Assembly (NCBI RefSeq): GCF_015351395.1
Contig: NZ_JADKPV010000003.1
Span: 164,618-228,617 of the forward strand
From: Savagea serpentis
GTDB lineage: Bacteria > Bacillota > Bacilli > Bacillales_A > Planococcaceae
Length of the DNA: 64,000 bases
Reading direction: 5' to 3'
Shown here piece after piece: positions 35,143 to 43,595 of the stretch. Made by a program: the position numbers and the translations under genes. The stretch's first letter is position 1, and every line of letters starts with the position of its first letter. The notes under the pieces were generated by a model. The model saw nothing but the letters and a program-made list of their open reading frames with translations, had not been told where the DNA came from and made no database searches.

Positions 35143-36264
35143 TTAACGAATTGCTTTAAATTCGCCTGTTACTTGTTGTTGCCCATTATTTTTTTCCAAT
35201 TGTTCGCGTTGTTCTAAATCGAAACGCTCCATAATCGGAATATCATTCACAGAGAATAAATAACTGTCTAACATTGCGTGATGCTCTGACCATGCCCAGT
35301 TTGGCACAACGAAGTAATCACCTTGTTTCCAGTCGAAACGAATGCCATTAATCACCGTATATCCTTCACCGCGATGGACGTGGTAAATTGTTGAATGTGT
35401 ATGACGTTGCGCTTTCGTACTAAATCCTTTCGGCAAATGTTGCATACGTGTTCCCATCGTTGGATTCGCTGTTTTTCCAGTGGATGGATTAATATATTCC
35501 ACTGCATATCCTTCATATTCATCTGGATCGAAATTCATCAATCCTTTAATTGCATCCGTCGTGCGCGACCATTTATAATTCGCTAATGGTGCGACATCAA
35601 AACGCTCATCGCCTACTGGACGAACCATCCCTCCACTATAACGAAGTTCCGAGAAATTATCTGGAACATTTGGTTGTTGTAAACCATCTTCATATGGCTC
35701 AAAGAACGTCCCACCAATTGAATAAATAGTTGGAATATCTAATGCGTCCATCCAAATCATCGGTTCATCTCCGACATGACCATGTCCGTGCCATAAATTT
35801 TTGGGCGTAATTAAAAAGTCTCCTTCTTCCATATAAACACGTTCTCCTTGAACGATTGTATAGGCACCTTTCCCTTCTGAAATGAAACGTAAAGCACTTT
35901 GAGTATGACGGTGTGAAGGCGCTTCCTCTCCTGGCAATAAAAGTTGAACTGCTGCATACAATGTTTGAGTCGTCGACGCCCATCCCCACGGTTGGCGATA
36001 AGTTAAACCTGGATTTTGGAAATAAATTGCGCGACGTTCTCCCCCACGTTCAGGAGTGAAAATTTCTGAAGCTTCCATTAATTTTTTCTTTAATAATTCT
36101 CCACTCCATAAATATGCTTCCGCTTGAGGACGTGGGTTTTTATTCATAATTTCTGGAATCGCTTCCCAAAGTGGTCCTAAGTTATACTGCTGAATGTCTG
36201 CAGTAAACTCTTTTACGACATTACTTTTCATAAACTGTTGAACATCTTGCTTATTTTCACTCAT
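35143..36264 (-). CDS. Gentisate 1,2-dioxygenase
   Basis: This Fe(II) double-cupin enzyme opens the ring of gentisate to maleylpyruvate. The 373-residue length fits the family. The N-terminal cupin has the metal ligands in SHRHTQSALRFISEG and LWHGHGHVG, and the second cupin has RHTHSTIYHVHRGEGYTVI. AAGGAGAG precedes the ATG. It follows the DinB-family gene and leads into the TRAP genes. The set monooxygenase, dioxygenase, isomerase, hydrolase is a full gentisate route to pyruvate and fumarate. Confidence 0.92.
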   Translation of the reverse strand: MSENKQDVQQFMKSNVVKEFTADIQQYNLGPLWEAIPEIMNKNPRPQAEAYLWSGELLKKKLMEASEIFTPERGGERRAIYFQNPGLTYRQPWGWASTTQTLYAAVQLLLPGEEAPSHRHTQSALRFISEGKGAYTIVQGERVYMEEGDFLITPKNLWHGHGHVGDEPMIWMDALDIPTIYSIGGTFFEPYEDGLQQPNVPDNFSELRYSGGMVRPVGDERFDVAPLANYKWSRTTDAIKGLMNFDPDEYEGYAVEYINPSTGKTANPTMGTRMQHLPKGFSTKAQRHTHSTIYHVHRGEGYTVINGIRFDWKQGDYFVVPNWAWSEHHAMLDSYLFSVNDIPIMERFDLEQREQLEKNNGQQQVTGEFKAIR

Positions 36265-36316
36265 TTTATTCTCTCCTTATTTTTATACTCTTTTTTATTT
36301 TTATAAGAAGAAGAGA

Positions 36317-36350
36317 GTAAGTAAGCCTCCAATTTATGAGGCTACTTACT
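36317..36350 (-). other. Intercistronic hairpin between the DinB-family gene and gentisate dioxygenase
   Basis: AGTAAGTA plus GCCTC pairs with GAGGC plus TACTTACT with one bulged base. The T run after it is poor (CTCTTCTTCTT), so it may be an attenuator or processing stem rather than an operon end. Confidence 0.45.
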
Positions 36351-36362
36351 GTCTCGTCTCCA

Positions 36363-36851
36363 TTATTGTTCGTTCCACTTACTAATGTTGCGACGAATTT
36401 GTTTCAAATGAGTCGCCGCATGTTCGTCGATGAAATGATCAATAATGAAAGCGACTGGCTTGTTTCCGAAACGTTCGAAATTACGGTGTGGATTTTCTGC
36501 CGCTAACTGCTCATCAGTTAAACCGTTAATTTTTTGGGCAACGAGAGTCGGCATCGTTTGTAACTTTTTAAGTTCTGCGCGCCCATTAATGCTTGTCGGG
36601 TTTGCCACTGCTTCTAAACGCCCTTCATGTTGAAGTCCACGCCCCCACTTACTACCTGGTGTGGCGATGACATTTTCTACTTCGCTTAACCAGTACGGAA
36701 TCGCTTCGTTTAAATGAGATAGCACTTGCGCAATGGACCATTCTTCTTCTGAAGGGATGTAGGCAATTACTTTATCATCCAATTTTGAGACGACACCTAC
36801 AATTTCATTGACATAATTCGTAATCGAATCTATCTTTTTTTGAACGCTCAC
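36363..36851 (-). CDS. DinB-fold protein, candidate thiol-dependent maleylpyruvate isomerase
   Basis: A 162-residue four-helix-bundle protein. The three metal-binding His of DinB/YfiT proteins appear as VLSHLNE (about residue 46) and DEHAATHLKQI (about 138-142). In Actinobacteria a DinB-fold enzyme uses mycothiol to turn maleylpyruvate into fumarylpyruvate. Bacilli have bacillithiol, and this gene lies exactly where the isomerase is needed, between the hydrolase and the dioxygenase. I therefore propose a bacillithiol-dependent isomerase (inference). No GST-type isomerase gene is present nearby. GTG at 36851 follows GGAGG within the previous gene. Confidence 0.75.
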   Translation of the reverse strand: MSVQKKIDSITNYVNEIVGVVSKLDDKVIAYIPSEEEWSIAQVLSHLNEAIPYWLSEVENVIATPGSKWGRGLQHEGRLEAVANPTSINGRAELKKLQTMPTLVAQKINGLTDEQLAAENPHRNFERFGNKPVAFIIDHFIDEHAATHLKQIRRNISKWNEQ

Positions 36852-36853
36852 GC

Positions 36854-37798
36854 TTAGTTGCCTCCTTGTGCTTTTACACGATTTTCAAGAACACCGACTT
36901 TGTCGATTTCGATTGTTACGACGTCTCCATCTTTCAAAAATTGTGGTGGATCCATCGCTACACCGACACCACCTGGTGTGCCTGTTAAGACGACATCTCC
37001 CGGTTTTAACGTCATTAAGTTAGAAAGGAAAGCAATGAGTTTTTGAACAGTGAACACTAAGTTTTCTGTATTCGTTTGCTGACGTACCTCACCATTTACT
37101 TTCAATGTAACACCGAGTCCTGATGGGTCTGCCAATTCATCACGCGTTACCATCCAAGGTCCAATAGGCGCACTCCCATCTACACTTTTTCCTTGTAACC
37201 ATTCGAGTGTACGACGCTGAATGTCGCGATAAGTTACGTCGTTGGCGATAGAATAACCAGCTACATAATCAAGCGCATCTTCTTCTTTTACGTTTTTCGC
37301 TTCTTTTCCAACGATAAATACGAATTCCGCTTCATAATCTAACTGTTCTGAAATCGGATAAAATGGAATATCATCTTCTGGTCCGATAATTGTGTTTGCA
37401 AATTTAGCAAATACGACAGGAAACTCCGGAATTTCTCGTCCCATCTCTAAAATATGCTCACGATAGTTGTGTCCGACACAAATAATTTTTTCTGGGTTGT
37501 TAATAGGTGATAAAAATTTCACGGTATCACGTGCATAAATTAATTTTCGTGTCGTTGCATCTTCTTGTTGTTCTGCAAATGCAATGGCTTTTTTTGCTTC
37601 TTCTATCGCTTCGTCTCCACCTTGTAAAAACGCTTCCATAGTTGACGGAACGAATGCATTGGCGATTTCTTCATAGCGATATTTATTTTGTGATTGTAAA
37701 TAAGCTTTATACGATTCATGTAAATCGACGATGATATCCTCTTTTAAAACAGCGCCGATCGCACGATATCCATTCATTTCAAAAGTGATTAGTTTCAT
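36854..37798 (-). CDS. Fumarylacetoacetate hydrolase family protein, probable fumarylpyruvate hydrolase
   Basis: The FAH fold cleaves fumarylpyruvate to fumarate and pyruvate. The 314-residue protein has KIICVGHNYREHILEMG, the metal-binding acidic residues in LDYEAEFVFIVGKEAK and the Asp in YSIANDVTYRDIQRR, and the C-terminal GDVVLTGTPGGVGVAMDP. ATG at 37798 follows AAGGTGG; the longer open frame to 37891 would add 31 unlikely residues. Genomic context (gentisate genes) decides between fumarylpyruvate and other FAH substrates. Confidence 0.88.
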   Translation of the reverse strand: MKLITFEMNGYRAIGAVLKEDIIVDLHESYKAYLQSQNKYRYEEIANAFVPSTMEAFLQGGDEAIEEAKKAIAFAEQQEDATTRKLIYARDTVKFLSPINNPEKIICVGHNYREHILEMGREIPEFPVVFAKFANTIIGPEDDIPFYPISEQLDYEAEFVFIVGKEAKNVKEEDALDYVAGYSIANDVTYRDIQRRTLEWLQGKSVDGSAPIGPWMVTRDELADPSGLGVTLKVNGEVRQQTNTENLVFTVQKLIAFLSNLMTLKPGDVVLTGTPGGVGVAMDPPQFLKDGDVVTIEIDKVGVLENRVKAQGGN

Positions 37799-37902
37799 AA
37801 GAGCAATCCACCTTATCCTTATAATATTTTCCTTAACCACTAATAGTGAATTAAGTTCCTTAATGATATAATACGTTGTTTTATATGTCAATATTCTGAA
37901 TT

Positions 37903-39087
37903 TTATTTTTCTTCTACTTTGTAACCATGGAATTGATCGATATACGTAAAGTCTAATGAATCACGACTTTTCATAATCGTATCTCGCAATAAAATTGTTT
38001 CAGGCGCTTCCGCATGAATAATCTCTCCCCAAACGCGTGCACTCGTTTGAACGAATGATGCTCTTGGAATCCGTTCTTCTGCATATGCTTCGAAAGCGTC
38101 TTGCACTGTCGCTTTTTCTTTCATTTGTTGCGTTAAATAAGCTGCATCTTCGAAAGCTTGACACGCTCCTTGCGCTAAATATTGAAGCATCGGATGTGCT
38201 GCATCTCCTAATAAAGCAATATTTCCTTTCGTCCAAGTATCAATCGGATTACGATCATACATCGGCCAACGACGTTGACGCTGAATAAAACTAATGGCAT
38301 GTTGAACACGATCGCACGTTCCTGTAAATACCGTATCCATCTCTTCTGGTGTCCCCCACTGATCAGTTTGTTCAATTTCTGGTCGATACGATTCACTTTT
38401 GAAGACGACGACTTGATTGTACAGTTCTCCTTTACGAACAGGATACTGGACTAAATGTAAGTTAGGCCCAATCCACATGTAAACATCATCTAAATTTCCA
38501 ATGTCGTTTCCAATTTCTTTTGTAGGAATTGCGCCACGATATGCGACATACTCTGAACACACCGCTTCATCTTGAACGAATTGTTTTCGCACTTCTGACC
38601 AAATACCATCGGCCCCGATGATTGATGTTCCTTCATGTACGTCTCCATTAGCACTCGTAACAATAACGCGCTCTCCTTCATCTACAACATTTTTCACTTG
38701 TTGATTAGTAACAAGTTCAATATATTCACTTTCAGCACATGCATCATATAAAACCTTGTGCAAATCCGAACGGTGTAGCACTACATAAGGAGCTCCATAT
38801 CGTTTTTCATAAACTTCTCCTAATTGTAAAGCAGACAATTCTTCGCCTGAAAAAGCATCCATAAGAACGAGACGATTTGGAAATACTCCAATTTCTTTAA
38901 TTTTGTCCATAACACCGAGATCTTGTAAAACATTGGTTGCATTCGCTGCCAATTGAATTCCCGCTCCTACTTCACCAAACTCAGGGGCTTGCTCTAAAAC
39001 AATTACGCTCTTTTTCTCTTTTGCTATGCCGAGAGCAATCGTTAATCCACCAATTCCACCGCCGACTACGATTATTTTTTCATTCAT
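37903..39087 (-). CDS. FAD-dependent hydroxybenzoate monooxygenase, probable 3-hydroxybenzoate 6-hydroxylase
   Basis: Group A flavoprotein monooxygenase of 394 residues: N-terminal dinucleotide fold VVGGGIGGLTIALG, the mid-protein GADGIWSEVRK (DG motif), and ALLGDAAHPMLQYLAQGACQAFEDA, the GD motif that holds the FAD ribityl. Salicylate 1-hydroxylases share this fold but make catechol; here the partners are gentisate enzymes and no catechol dioxygenase is seen, so para-hydroxylation of 3-hydroxybenzoate to gentisate is most likely. ATG at 39087 has AAAGGAG upstream. First gene of the operon, with a consensus promoter. Confidence 0.85.
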   Translation of the reverse strand: MNEKIIVVGGGIGGLTIALGIAKEKKSVIVLEQAPEFGEVGAGIQLAANATNVLQDLGVMDKIKEIGVFPNRLVLMDAFSGEELSALQLGEVYEKRYGAPYVVLHRSDLHKVLYDACAESEYIELVTNQQVKNVVDEGERVIVTSANGDVHEGTSIIGADGIWSEVRKQFVQDEAVCSEYVAYRGAIPTKEIGNDIGNLDDVYMWIGPNLHLVQYPVRKGELYNQVVVFKSESYRPEIEQTDQWGTPEEMDTVFTGTCDRVQHAISFIQRQRRWPMYDRNPIDTWTKGNIALLGDAAHPMLQYLAQGACQAFEDAAYLTQQMKEKATVQDAFEAYAEERIPRASFVQTSARVWGEIIHAEAPETILLRDTIMKSRDSLDFTYIDQFHGYKVEEK

Positions 39088-39126
39088 CACCATCACTCCT
39101 TTTTCTCTTTATAGAGAACTCATTTC

Positions 39127-39193
39127 TCTATTTAGATAATTATAAAATACTTTTTTTATTTGTCAACTTTCTTTTCGATTGCTTTCTAAATAG
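39127..39193. repeat. Inverted repeat flanking the gentisate promoter
   Basis: TCTATTTAGA (39127-39136) and TCTAAATAG (39185-39193) are inverse copies that bracket the promoter of the monooxygenase gene. They are good candidates for paired IclR operators in the divergent region. Confidence 0.5.
39139..39166 (-). promoter_or_regulatory. Consensus sigma-A promoter of the gentisate operon
   Basis: Leftward TTGACA (39161-39166), 16 nt, TATAAT (39139-39144). A perfect consensus suggests strong intrinsic activity that must be held back by a repressor, or a 16-nt spacer that requires activation. Confidence 0.85.
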
Positions 39194-39235
39194 TGAGTAG
39201 AGTACACTACTGATGGATAGCAAGGAGTGAATCAT

Positions 39236-39976
39236 ATGAAAATTGTCAAAGACGGCACAACAATTCAATCTTTAGACATTGGACTACGTGTATTAAACTT
39301 AATCGCAACGAGTGATACTCCCCTAAGATTTGTCGACATACAAGAAAAGACGCAAATGACAAAAAGTAATTTATATAAGTATTTAAATACTTTACTTATT
39401 TCAGGAGTTGTGACGAAAAGTGAAGAATCGGGATTTTATTACACTGGTCCCAAGTTAATTGAATATGGAGTAGAAGCAATCGCCAATCAAGACGTGCACG
39501 AAATCATCTCTCCATATTTACATAAACTAGGAGCTCAATTGAATACTTCAATTTTATTTGCCATTGCGACGTTCAACGGCCCCGTCATCACGAAAATATG
39601 GAGTCCAAATCAATCGATTAATATTGGGGCACAACTAGGTACAATCTTGCCACCTCAATCTTCTTCAGGTAAAATTTTTCGAACTTTTTATGAAAATGAA
39701 ATTTCACCTATTTGGTTTGAGCAAGCTTATGATTTAAGTGCAAAAGAACAAAAAGAAATTTCCGAAAAGAAAGTAGCTTTTTCAAAAGAGCCTTTAATTA
39801 AATCAGTCTCTTCTTTTTCATCGCCCATCCTCTCTTTCAATAAAGAATTAATTGGAACATTGATTGCTGTTGGATTCTCAGATCAAATTCCAGACTCAAT
39901 CGACGATGAAAGAACTGAATTGTTTTTAAATGTTCAACAATCTATATCCAAACAGTTTGGATATCATTCTAAATAA
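39236..39976 (+). CDS. IclR family transcriptional regulator
   Basis: A 246-residue regulator with an N-terminal winged helix (TIQSLDIGLRVLNLIA...MTKSNLYKYLNTLLISGVV) and a C-terminal GAF-like effector domain (from about residue 80; SSSGKIFRTF corresponds to the usual SAxGKA loop). ATG at 39236 is preceded by AAGGAG; the GTG at 39227 lies too close to it. It is divergent from the hydroxylase gene and, like many IclR proteins in aromatic degradation, probably controls the gentisate operon in response to the aromatic substrate. Confidence 0.9.
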   Translation: MKIVKDGTTIQSLDIGLRVLNLIATSDTPLRFVDIQEKTQMTKSNLYKYLNTLLISGVVTKSEESGFYYTGPKLIEYGVEAIANQDVHEIISPYLHKLGAQLNTSILFAIATFNGPVITKIWSPNQSINIGAQLGTILPPQSSSGKIFRTFYENEISPIWFEQAYDLSAKEQKEISEKKVAFSKEPLIKSVSSFSSPILSFNKELIGTLIAVGFSDQIPDSIDDERTELFLNVQQSISKQFGYHSK

Positions 39977-40005
39977 TGAAATTAGGTCAAAATCTCTGAT
40001 AATCC

Positions 40006-40058
40006 AAGAAACGCATGAAATCAAAAGTTAAAACCTTGATTTCATGCGTTTCTTATTT
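40006..40058 (+). terminator. Strong intrinsic terminator of the IclR gene
   Basis: A 19-bp perfect stem (40006-40024 with 40036-40054; arm AAGAAACGCATGAAATCAA) followed by TTATTTTG. Confidence 0.85.
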
Positions 40059-40162
40059 TGAAAATCTCATATTTGAAAATTAAATCTTATCCTGTGTCTT
40101 TGCTTCTTTATCAAAAATACAAATAATTTAATTTTTTTAATATGAAATTAATTCAATAGTCC

Positions 40163-40191
40163 TTGAATTAGAAGGACTTTAGTTATATAAT
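40163..40191 (+). promoter_or_regulatory. Sigma-A promoter in a gene-free region
   Basis: TTGAAT (40163-40168), 17 nt, TATAAT (40186-40191). The -35 lies in the loop of a perfect 7-bp inverted repeat AGTCCTT/AAGGACT (40158-40178). No conventional gene follows; a structured transcript does. Confidence 0.65.
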
Positions 40192-40197
40192 CTTGGT

Positions 40198-40354
40198 ATC
40201 TATAGAACTACTTTAAAGATTATGCCTATTATCCTAATCATAGTAGTCTATAGAAGTCTCTTAATCTCTTTTTTGAACCCTTAACCTGTTTTTAATTTAT
40301 TTCTTTTCCCGGAAATAAATTCTCCTACTCTGGCAGGTTAAGGGTCTTTTTTTC
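40198..40354 (+). ncRNA. Candidate structured small RNA of about 155 nt
   Basis: Starting at the predicted +1, TCTATAGAACTACT (40199-40212) pairs with AGTAGTCTATAGA (40242-40254) with one bulge. Downstream ACCCTTAACCTG (40277-40288) pairs with CAGGTTAAGGGT (40334-40345), which encloses a perfect 10-bp stem AATTTATTTC/GAAATAAATT (40294-40321), and is followed by CTTTTTTTC. Promoter, 5' stem and terminator together define a transcription unit without a normal gene. I cannot match it to 6S RNA, tmRNA or another family I know. It could instead be a short leader for a tiny peptide (40222-40284). Confidence 0.55.
40222..40284 (+). CDS. Possible 20-residue hydrophobic peptide within the small RNA
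   Basis: ATG at 40222 opens a frame for MPIILIIVVYRSLLISFLNP, a potential membrane peptide in the style of type I toxins. The ribosome site is weak (AAAGATT) and lies in the loop region of the 5' stem, as in toxin mRNAs that hide their start. No antisense RNA promoter is obvious. Chance cannot be excluded in AT-rich DNA. Confidence 0.2.
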   Translation: MPIILIIVVYRSLLISFLNP

Positions 40355-40491
40355 TTTCTTTCCTTTCCCCTCTTATCCTTTCATTCAAACTTTTCTTCTC
40401 TATTCTAATAGCGTGTTGGGCTTCTCTTCTAAACCTTTCTTTTAAATTTCTTTTCCTGCGTATTCTCTATTTCATTTCTATTTTCAAATAT

Positions 40492-40536
40492 AAAAAACTT
40501 AAGCTTCAGACCTTTAGTCCTTCACTTAAGTTTTCT
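40492..40536 (-). terminator. Intrinsic terminator of the small membrane protein gene
   Basis: AAAACTTAAG and CTTAAGTTTT arms around a 21-nt loop; leftward it ends in TTTTTT. Confidence 0.75.
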
Positions 40537-40545
40537 TTTTGATTA

Positions 40546-40980
40546 CTATTTTCTTTTTGCTTTCTCTTCGAATGTCGCTTGTTCGATTGTTTCTCTTACA
40601 GAAATGGGGGTTTGTACATCGATAGAATGGTAAAACCACAACCATGTTTTCGGGAATAGTAAAAATTGCTGGGACCCGTCTTCATGTTCTACAAGTGCTG
40701 GACGGTCCGTTTCATAAACGACTTGTTCTACTTCTAACATTCTTTCTTTTAATTTTTCGAGATCTTGTTGCTTCGTCTTCTCAAAATAGGCAGTTGCCGC
40801 TTCTACATCCACAACATCAATTTTTAATTCTCGAAAAAAAGCTACTTGATCATCGTCTCGAATCGTTTGTAAAATAGGATCTCCTGTATGTTTAAATGTC
40901 GTAATACTATTCATATAAAAATGTCCTCCTATCATGAAGACAATGATAAATGCGATGATCCAACCGAATTCTCGTTTCAC
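40546..40980 (-). CDS. Single-span membrane protein with a TcaA-like domain, lacking the zinc ribbon
   Basis: A 144-residue protein: one N-terminal span (WIIAFIIVFMIGGHFYM) and an outside domain. The segment HEDGSQQFLLFPKTWLWFYHSIDV closely resembles HEDGSAVLDVHVSKYNVFYNKVEV in the gene at 45.2 kb and KKWLIYDTIDV in the YvbJ-like protein next door, so the three are paralogues. Here the zinc-ribbon head is missing. GTG at 40980 follows GGGAGG. Divergent from the YvbJ-like gene. Function unknown, presumably envelope stress or wall-related as for TcaA. Confidence 0.75.
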   Translation of the reverse strand: MKREFGWIIAFIIVFMIGGHFYMNSITTFKHTGDPILQTIRDDDQVAFFRELKIDVVDVEAATAYFEKTKQQDLEKLKERMLEVEQVVYETDRPALVEHEDGSQQFLLFPKTWLWFYHSIDVQTPISVRETIEQATFEEKAKRK

Positions 40981-41183
40981 GACTACGCCTCCCTTTCTTT
41001 CTACTACCGTTAACATACGAATCGTTTGTGTAGTTTTTGTGTAATTTGTGAAACTGTCAATAGTTGTTCAAATGTCTGTCTTCTCCCTTTTTCTGTAATC
41101 GGTATGGGAGATTGAGTTGACCTATGCTATGATAAATAAGTCGAATGATTTTTGACAAATATCGTAAGAAAAGGAGAAAAGAG

Positions 41184-42740
41184 ATGAAGCAATTTTGTAC
41201 AAATTGTGGGACAGAAGCAAATCCTGACATGAAGTTTTGTTCTACGTGTGGTCAACTGCTTCCGGATCCTCAACTAGAAGAGGTAGCCTCTGACCAAGCT
41301 TTGAAAGACGAGGAGGCGCTTCATGATCATGGAGAAGTAGGAGCTCCTGCTGGAATCGGAAACACCCCTTATTCGCATATTCCGAAGCCGCCTCCGTCAA
41401 CTGAACATGATTCTTCTATCGTTGAAGACCCACAACCTAAACAGCCAAGCAGTCCTCCTCCGATTCCTCCTCAACCATCGCTACCCAAAAAACCGATGTC
41501 AAAAGGAGCGAAAATTGGGTGGGGGATTACCGGATTAACGATTGTACTATTGATTATCGCTCACTTTATTATGCAAAGCTTAGTCGACCCGATGAAAAAA
41601 ATCGATCAAATTGTGACAGCTTATGAAGCAAAAGATGAAGCGATGTTCGATTATTTAACGATTCAACAAGGCATTATTTATGAACCGCAATCATTCTTTC
41701 AATATTATGAAAAACAAGGTTTTACGAGCAATGATTTGAAGCGTGAACTTCTTCAAGCACTCAGTATGACAAATGAGGAATTTTACGCGACCGTGAATGA
41801 TTTAAATGGAGAAACATTCGGATATATCGAACCGAAAAAGTGGCTCATCTACGATACCATTGACGTCGTTCCGAACTCATATGCATGGCAAGCGAATACT
41901 GATTTCGCATCATTAAAGCTCGATGTGTACGGAGAAGAGCATACATTAACTGAAGAATTAAAAACGGTCGGTACTTTTTTAGTCGGAGAATATGAAGTGA
42001 CATTACAAGCGGACGATATTCCGTTTGGCGAAAAAGAAATGCAGTATCCAGTCCAGATCACACCAGCTGGAGAATGGGAAACTACCTTCTCTGCCGAAAC
42101 ATTCGGCATGATCGTTCATACAAATATTCAACACGATTTGTCACCCGGAACACTCACTTTACTCGTCAACGGGGAAAAATCTAAACTGTCTTGGACGTCT
42201 ATGGATGAACCGTTAACCGTTCCATTTTTTAAAAGCGACAAACCTTTTGAACTTCAACTTCAATTAGAACGTGAAAAGGAAACAATTCAGTCGGCTAAAG
42301 TAGTTGTAGACGATAATCATGCTCATTTTATTGAACTACCTTTCGACTCAGCTTTACTTCAAAAAGTATTTCCCGCAAGCTTTACTGCGGAAGAAGCTGA
42401 ACAACTGATTGTTCATTTCCGAGAAGATTTCGAAAAAGGTTTAAATTTCTCTAGTGGAAATTATATTCAAGAATATTTTCCACCGAATTCGAAAATTCAA
42501 AACGAATATATAAAATTCGTCAATGATACGGCAGCGAGTGCTGCCTATCACTTCCATCGTTTCGATACATCTCTATTGTCTGAAACAGACGATACATTCG
42601 TCTTCACCTCAGTAGAGGCATTTGATTTCTATGATGGAAAAACGACGCAATACAATCGAACGAAAGAATATACTGTTCAAATAATTGACGGACAGTTATA
42701 CATCACAGACATTTCAATTAAACAAACGAATAAATCTTAG
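41184..42740 (+). CDS. Zinc-ribbon membrane protein of the YvbJ/TcaA family
   Basis: A 518-residue protein. The N-terminus has a zinc ribbon with two CxxC pairs (FCTNCG and FCSTCG), then a Pro-rich linker (about 65-110) and one span (GWGITGLTIVLLIIAHFIM). The large outside region has repeated beta-rich modules related to TcaA of Staphylococcus aureus, a protein tied to teicoplanin response and wall teichoic acid. AAGGAG precedes ATG 41184; the frame before it is not used. It forms an operon with the next zinc-ribbon gene (11-nt gap). Confidence 0.82.
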   Translation: MKQFCTNCGTEANPDMKFCSTCGQLLPDPQLEEVASDQALKDEEALHDHGEVGAPAGIGNTPYSHIPKPPPSTEHDSSIVEDPQPKQPSSPPPIPPQPSLPKKPMSKGAKIGWGITGLTIVLLIIAHFIMQSLVDPMKKIDQIVTAYEAKDEAMFDYLTIQQGIIYEPQSFFQYYEKQGFTSNDLKRELLQALSMTNEEFYATVNDLNGETFGYIEPKKWLIYDTIDVVPNSYAWQANTDFASLKLDVYGEEHTLTEELKTVGTFLVGEYEVTLQADDIPFGEKEMQYPVQITPAGEWETTFSAETFGMIVHTNIQHDLSPGTLTLLVNGEKSKLSWTSMDEPLTVPFFKSDKPFELQLQLEREKETIQSAKVVVDDNHAHFIELPFDSALLQKVFPASFTAEEAEQLIVHFREDFEKGLNFSSGNYIQEYFPPNSKIQNEYIKFVNDTAASAAYHFHRFDTSLLSETDDTFVFTSVEAFDFYDGKTTQYNRTKEYTVQIIDGQLYITDISIKQTNKS

Positions 42741-42751
42741 GAGGCTAACTC

Positions 42752-43528
42752 ATGCAATACTGTTCAAAATGCGGAAATCCGCAACAATCGGGGGCGTTTT
42801 GTGGAAAGTGCGGAAATCCGATGGGCGAACAAACCGCTCCAAACACTCCACCACAACAAAACCCACAAGTCGAGGCGTTAAAGCAACAGTCTCAAGTATA
42901 TTTTCAATTTTTCATGCGCGTATTAAAAAATCCAAGTCTTTCATTTCAAGAGCCTGGGCAACATACGAAACATAGTTTCTTGAATTTGATCGTCCTTTTC
43001 TTATCGATGGCATTCGCGATGACGATGCTCATTTATGTGCCAGCAAGTGCTTATTTAGCGTATGTTGGAGAAAGTAAGTTTGCGTTTTTCATTAAAGCAT
43101 TTTTTGTGTTTTTATTACTGTTTGCTTTATTAGCAGCGCTCGTTCTCGTCGCTGTAGCGTTTGCGACTTTCGTCAGCGGCAAAGGCTTCCAATTTAAAAT
43201 GATGCTCGAGCATGTCGGCTCTAATGCGTCCTATTTTATTATCACATTTTTAGCGATTGGTCTTTTACGCTTCATCGGCCTGTTACCGACATTTGTCACG
43301 ATTGTTTTCGTCGCAGCGCTCGCCTTTTTAATGTATATTTTACCTTTCTATTTATTAAATCGTACTATTTTACCGTCACAACCAAAATTAGACCCGGTCA
43401 TTATGAATATAATATTAATGGTTACTTTATGGATTGTGTATTATGTCTTCCTTCTCATGCTCATCGATCAATCGGTTGCTGGAATTCCAATTAGCGACTT
43501 TTTAAATGAATTCAACTATATGTTTTAA
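42752..43528 (+). CDS. Zinc-ribbon polytopic membrane protein (Yip1-like)
   Basis: A 258-residue protein with an N-terminal zinc ribbon (QYCSKCG and FCGKCG), a Gln-rich linker and about five spans in the C-terminal 180 residues, a layout shared with Yip1/DUF-type membrane proteins in Bacilli. GGAGG precedes the ATG. It is the second gene of the YvbJ-like operon. Its TAA stop lies at the edge of the IS605-type element and its probable terminator lies on the far side of that element. Function unknown. Confidence 0.8.
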   Translation: MQYCSKCGNPQQSGAFCGKCGNPMGEQTAPNTPPQQNPQVEALKQQSQVYFQFFMRVLKNPSLSFQEPGQHTKHSFLNLIVLFLSMAFAMTMLIYVPASAYLAYVGESKFAFFIKAFFVFLLLFALLAALVLVAVAFATFVSGKGFQFKMMLEHVGSNASYFIITFLAIGLLRFIGLLPTFVTIVFVAALAFLMYILPFYLLNRTILPSQPKLDPVIMNIILMVTLWIVYYVFLLMLIDQSVAGIPISDFLNEFNYMF

Positions 43529-43536
43529 TTGAACTA

Positions 43537-43559
43537 CCACTAGGCTAAAGCCGTAGTGG
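43537..43559. repeat. Right-end hairpin of IS element 1
   Basis: A 9-bp stem with a TAAA loop and one bulged G, directly beyond the tnpB 3' end. The region from the tnpB tail to here is where the guide (omega) RNA of TnpB would be encoded. Confidence 0.7.
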
Positions 43560-43595
43560 ATTCCTAAGTACAGAGTTCTAACGAGCTCTAATTGA

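Noticed and set aside
37903..39087. Salicylate 1-hydroxylase
   Set aside because: The fold allows it, but that enzyme makes catechol and no catechol dioxygenase is present; all neighbours are gentisate enzymes.
40198..40354. 6S RNA, tmRNA or T-box leader
   Set aside because: There is no long rod with a central bubble, no tRNA-like ends and no T-box motif; the three-stem plan with short length does not match them.
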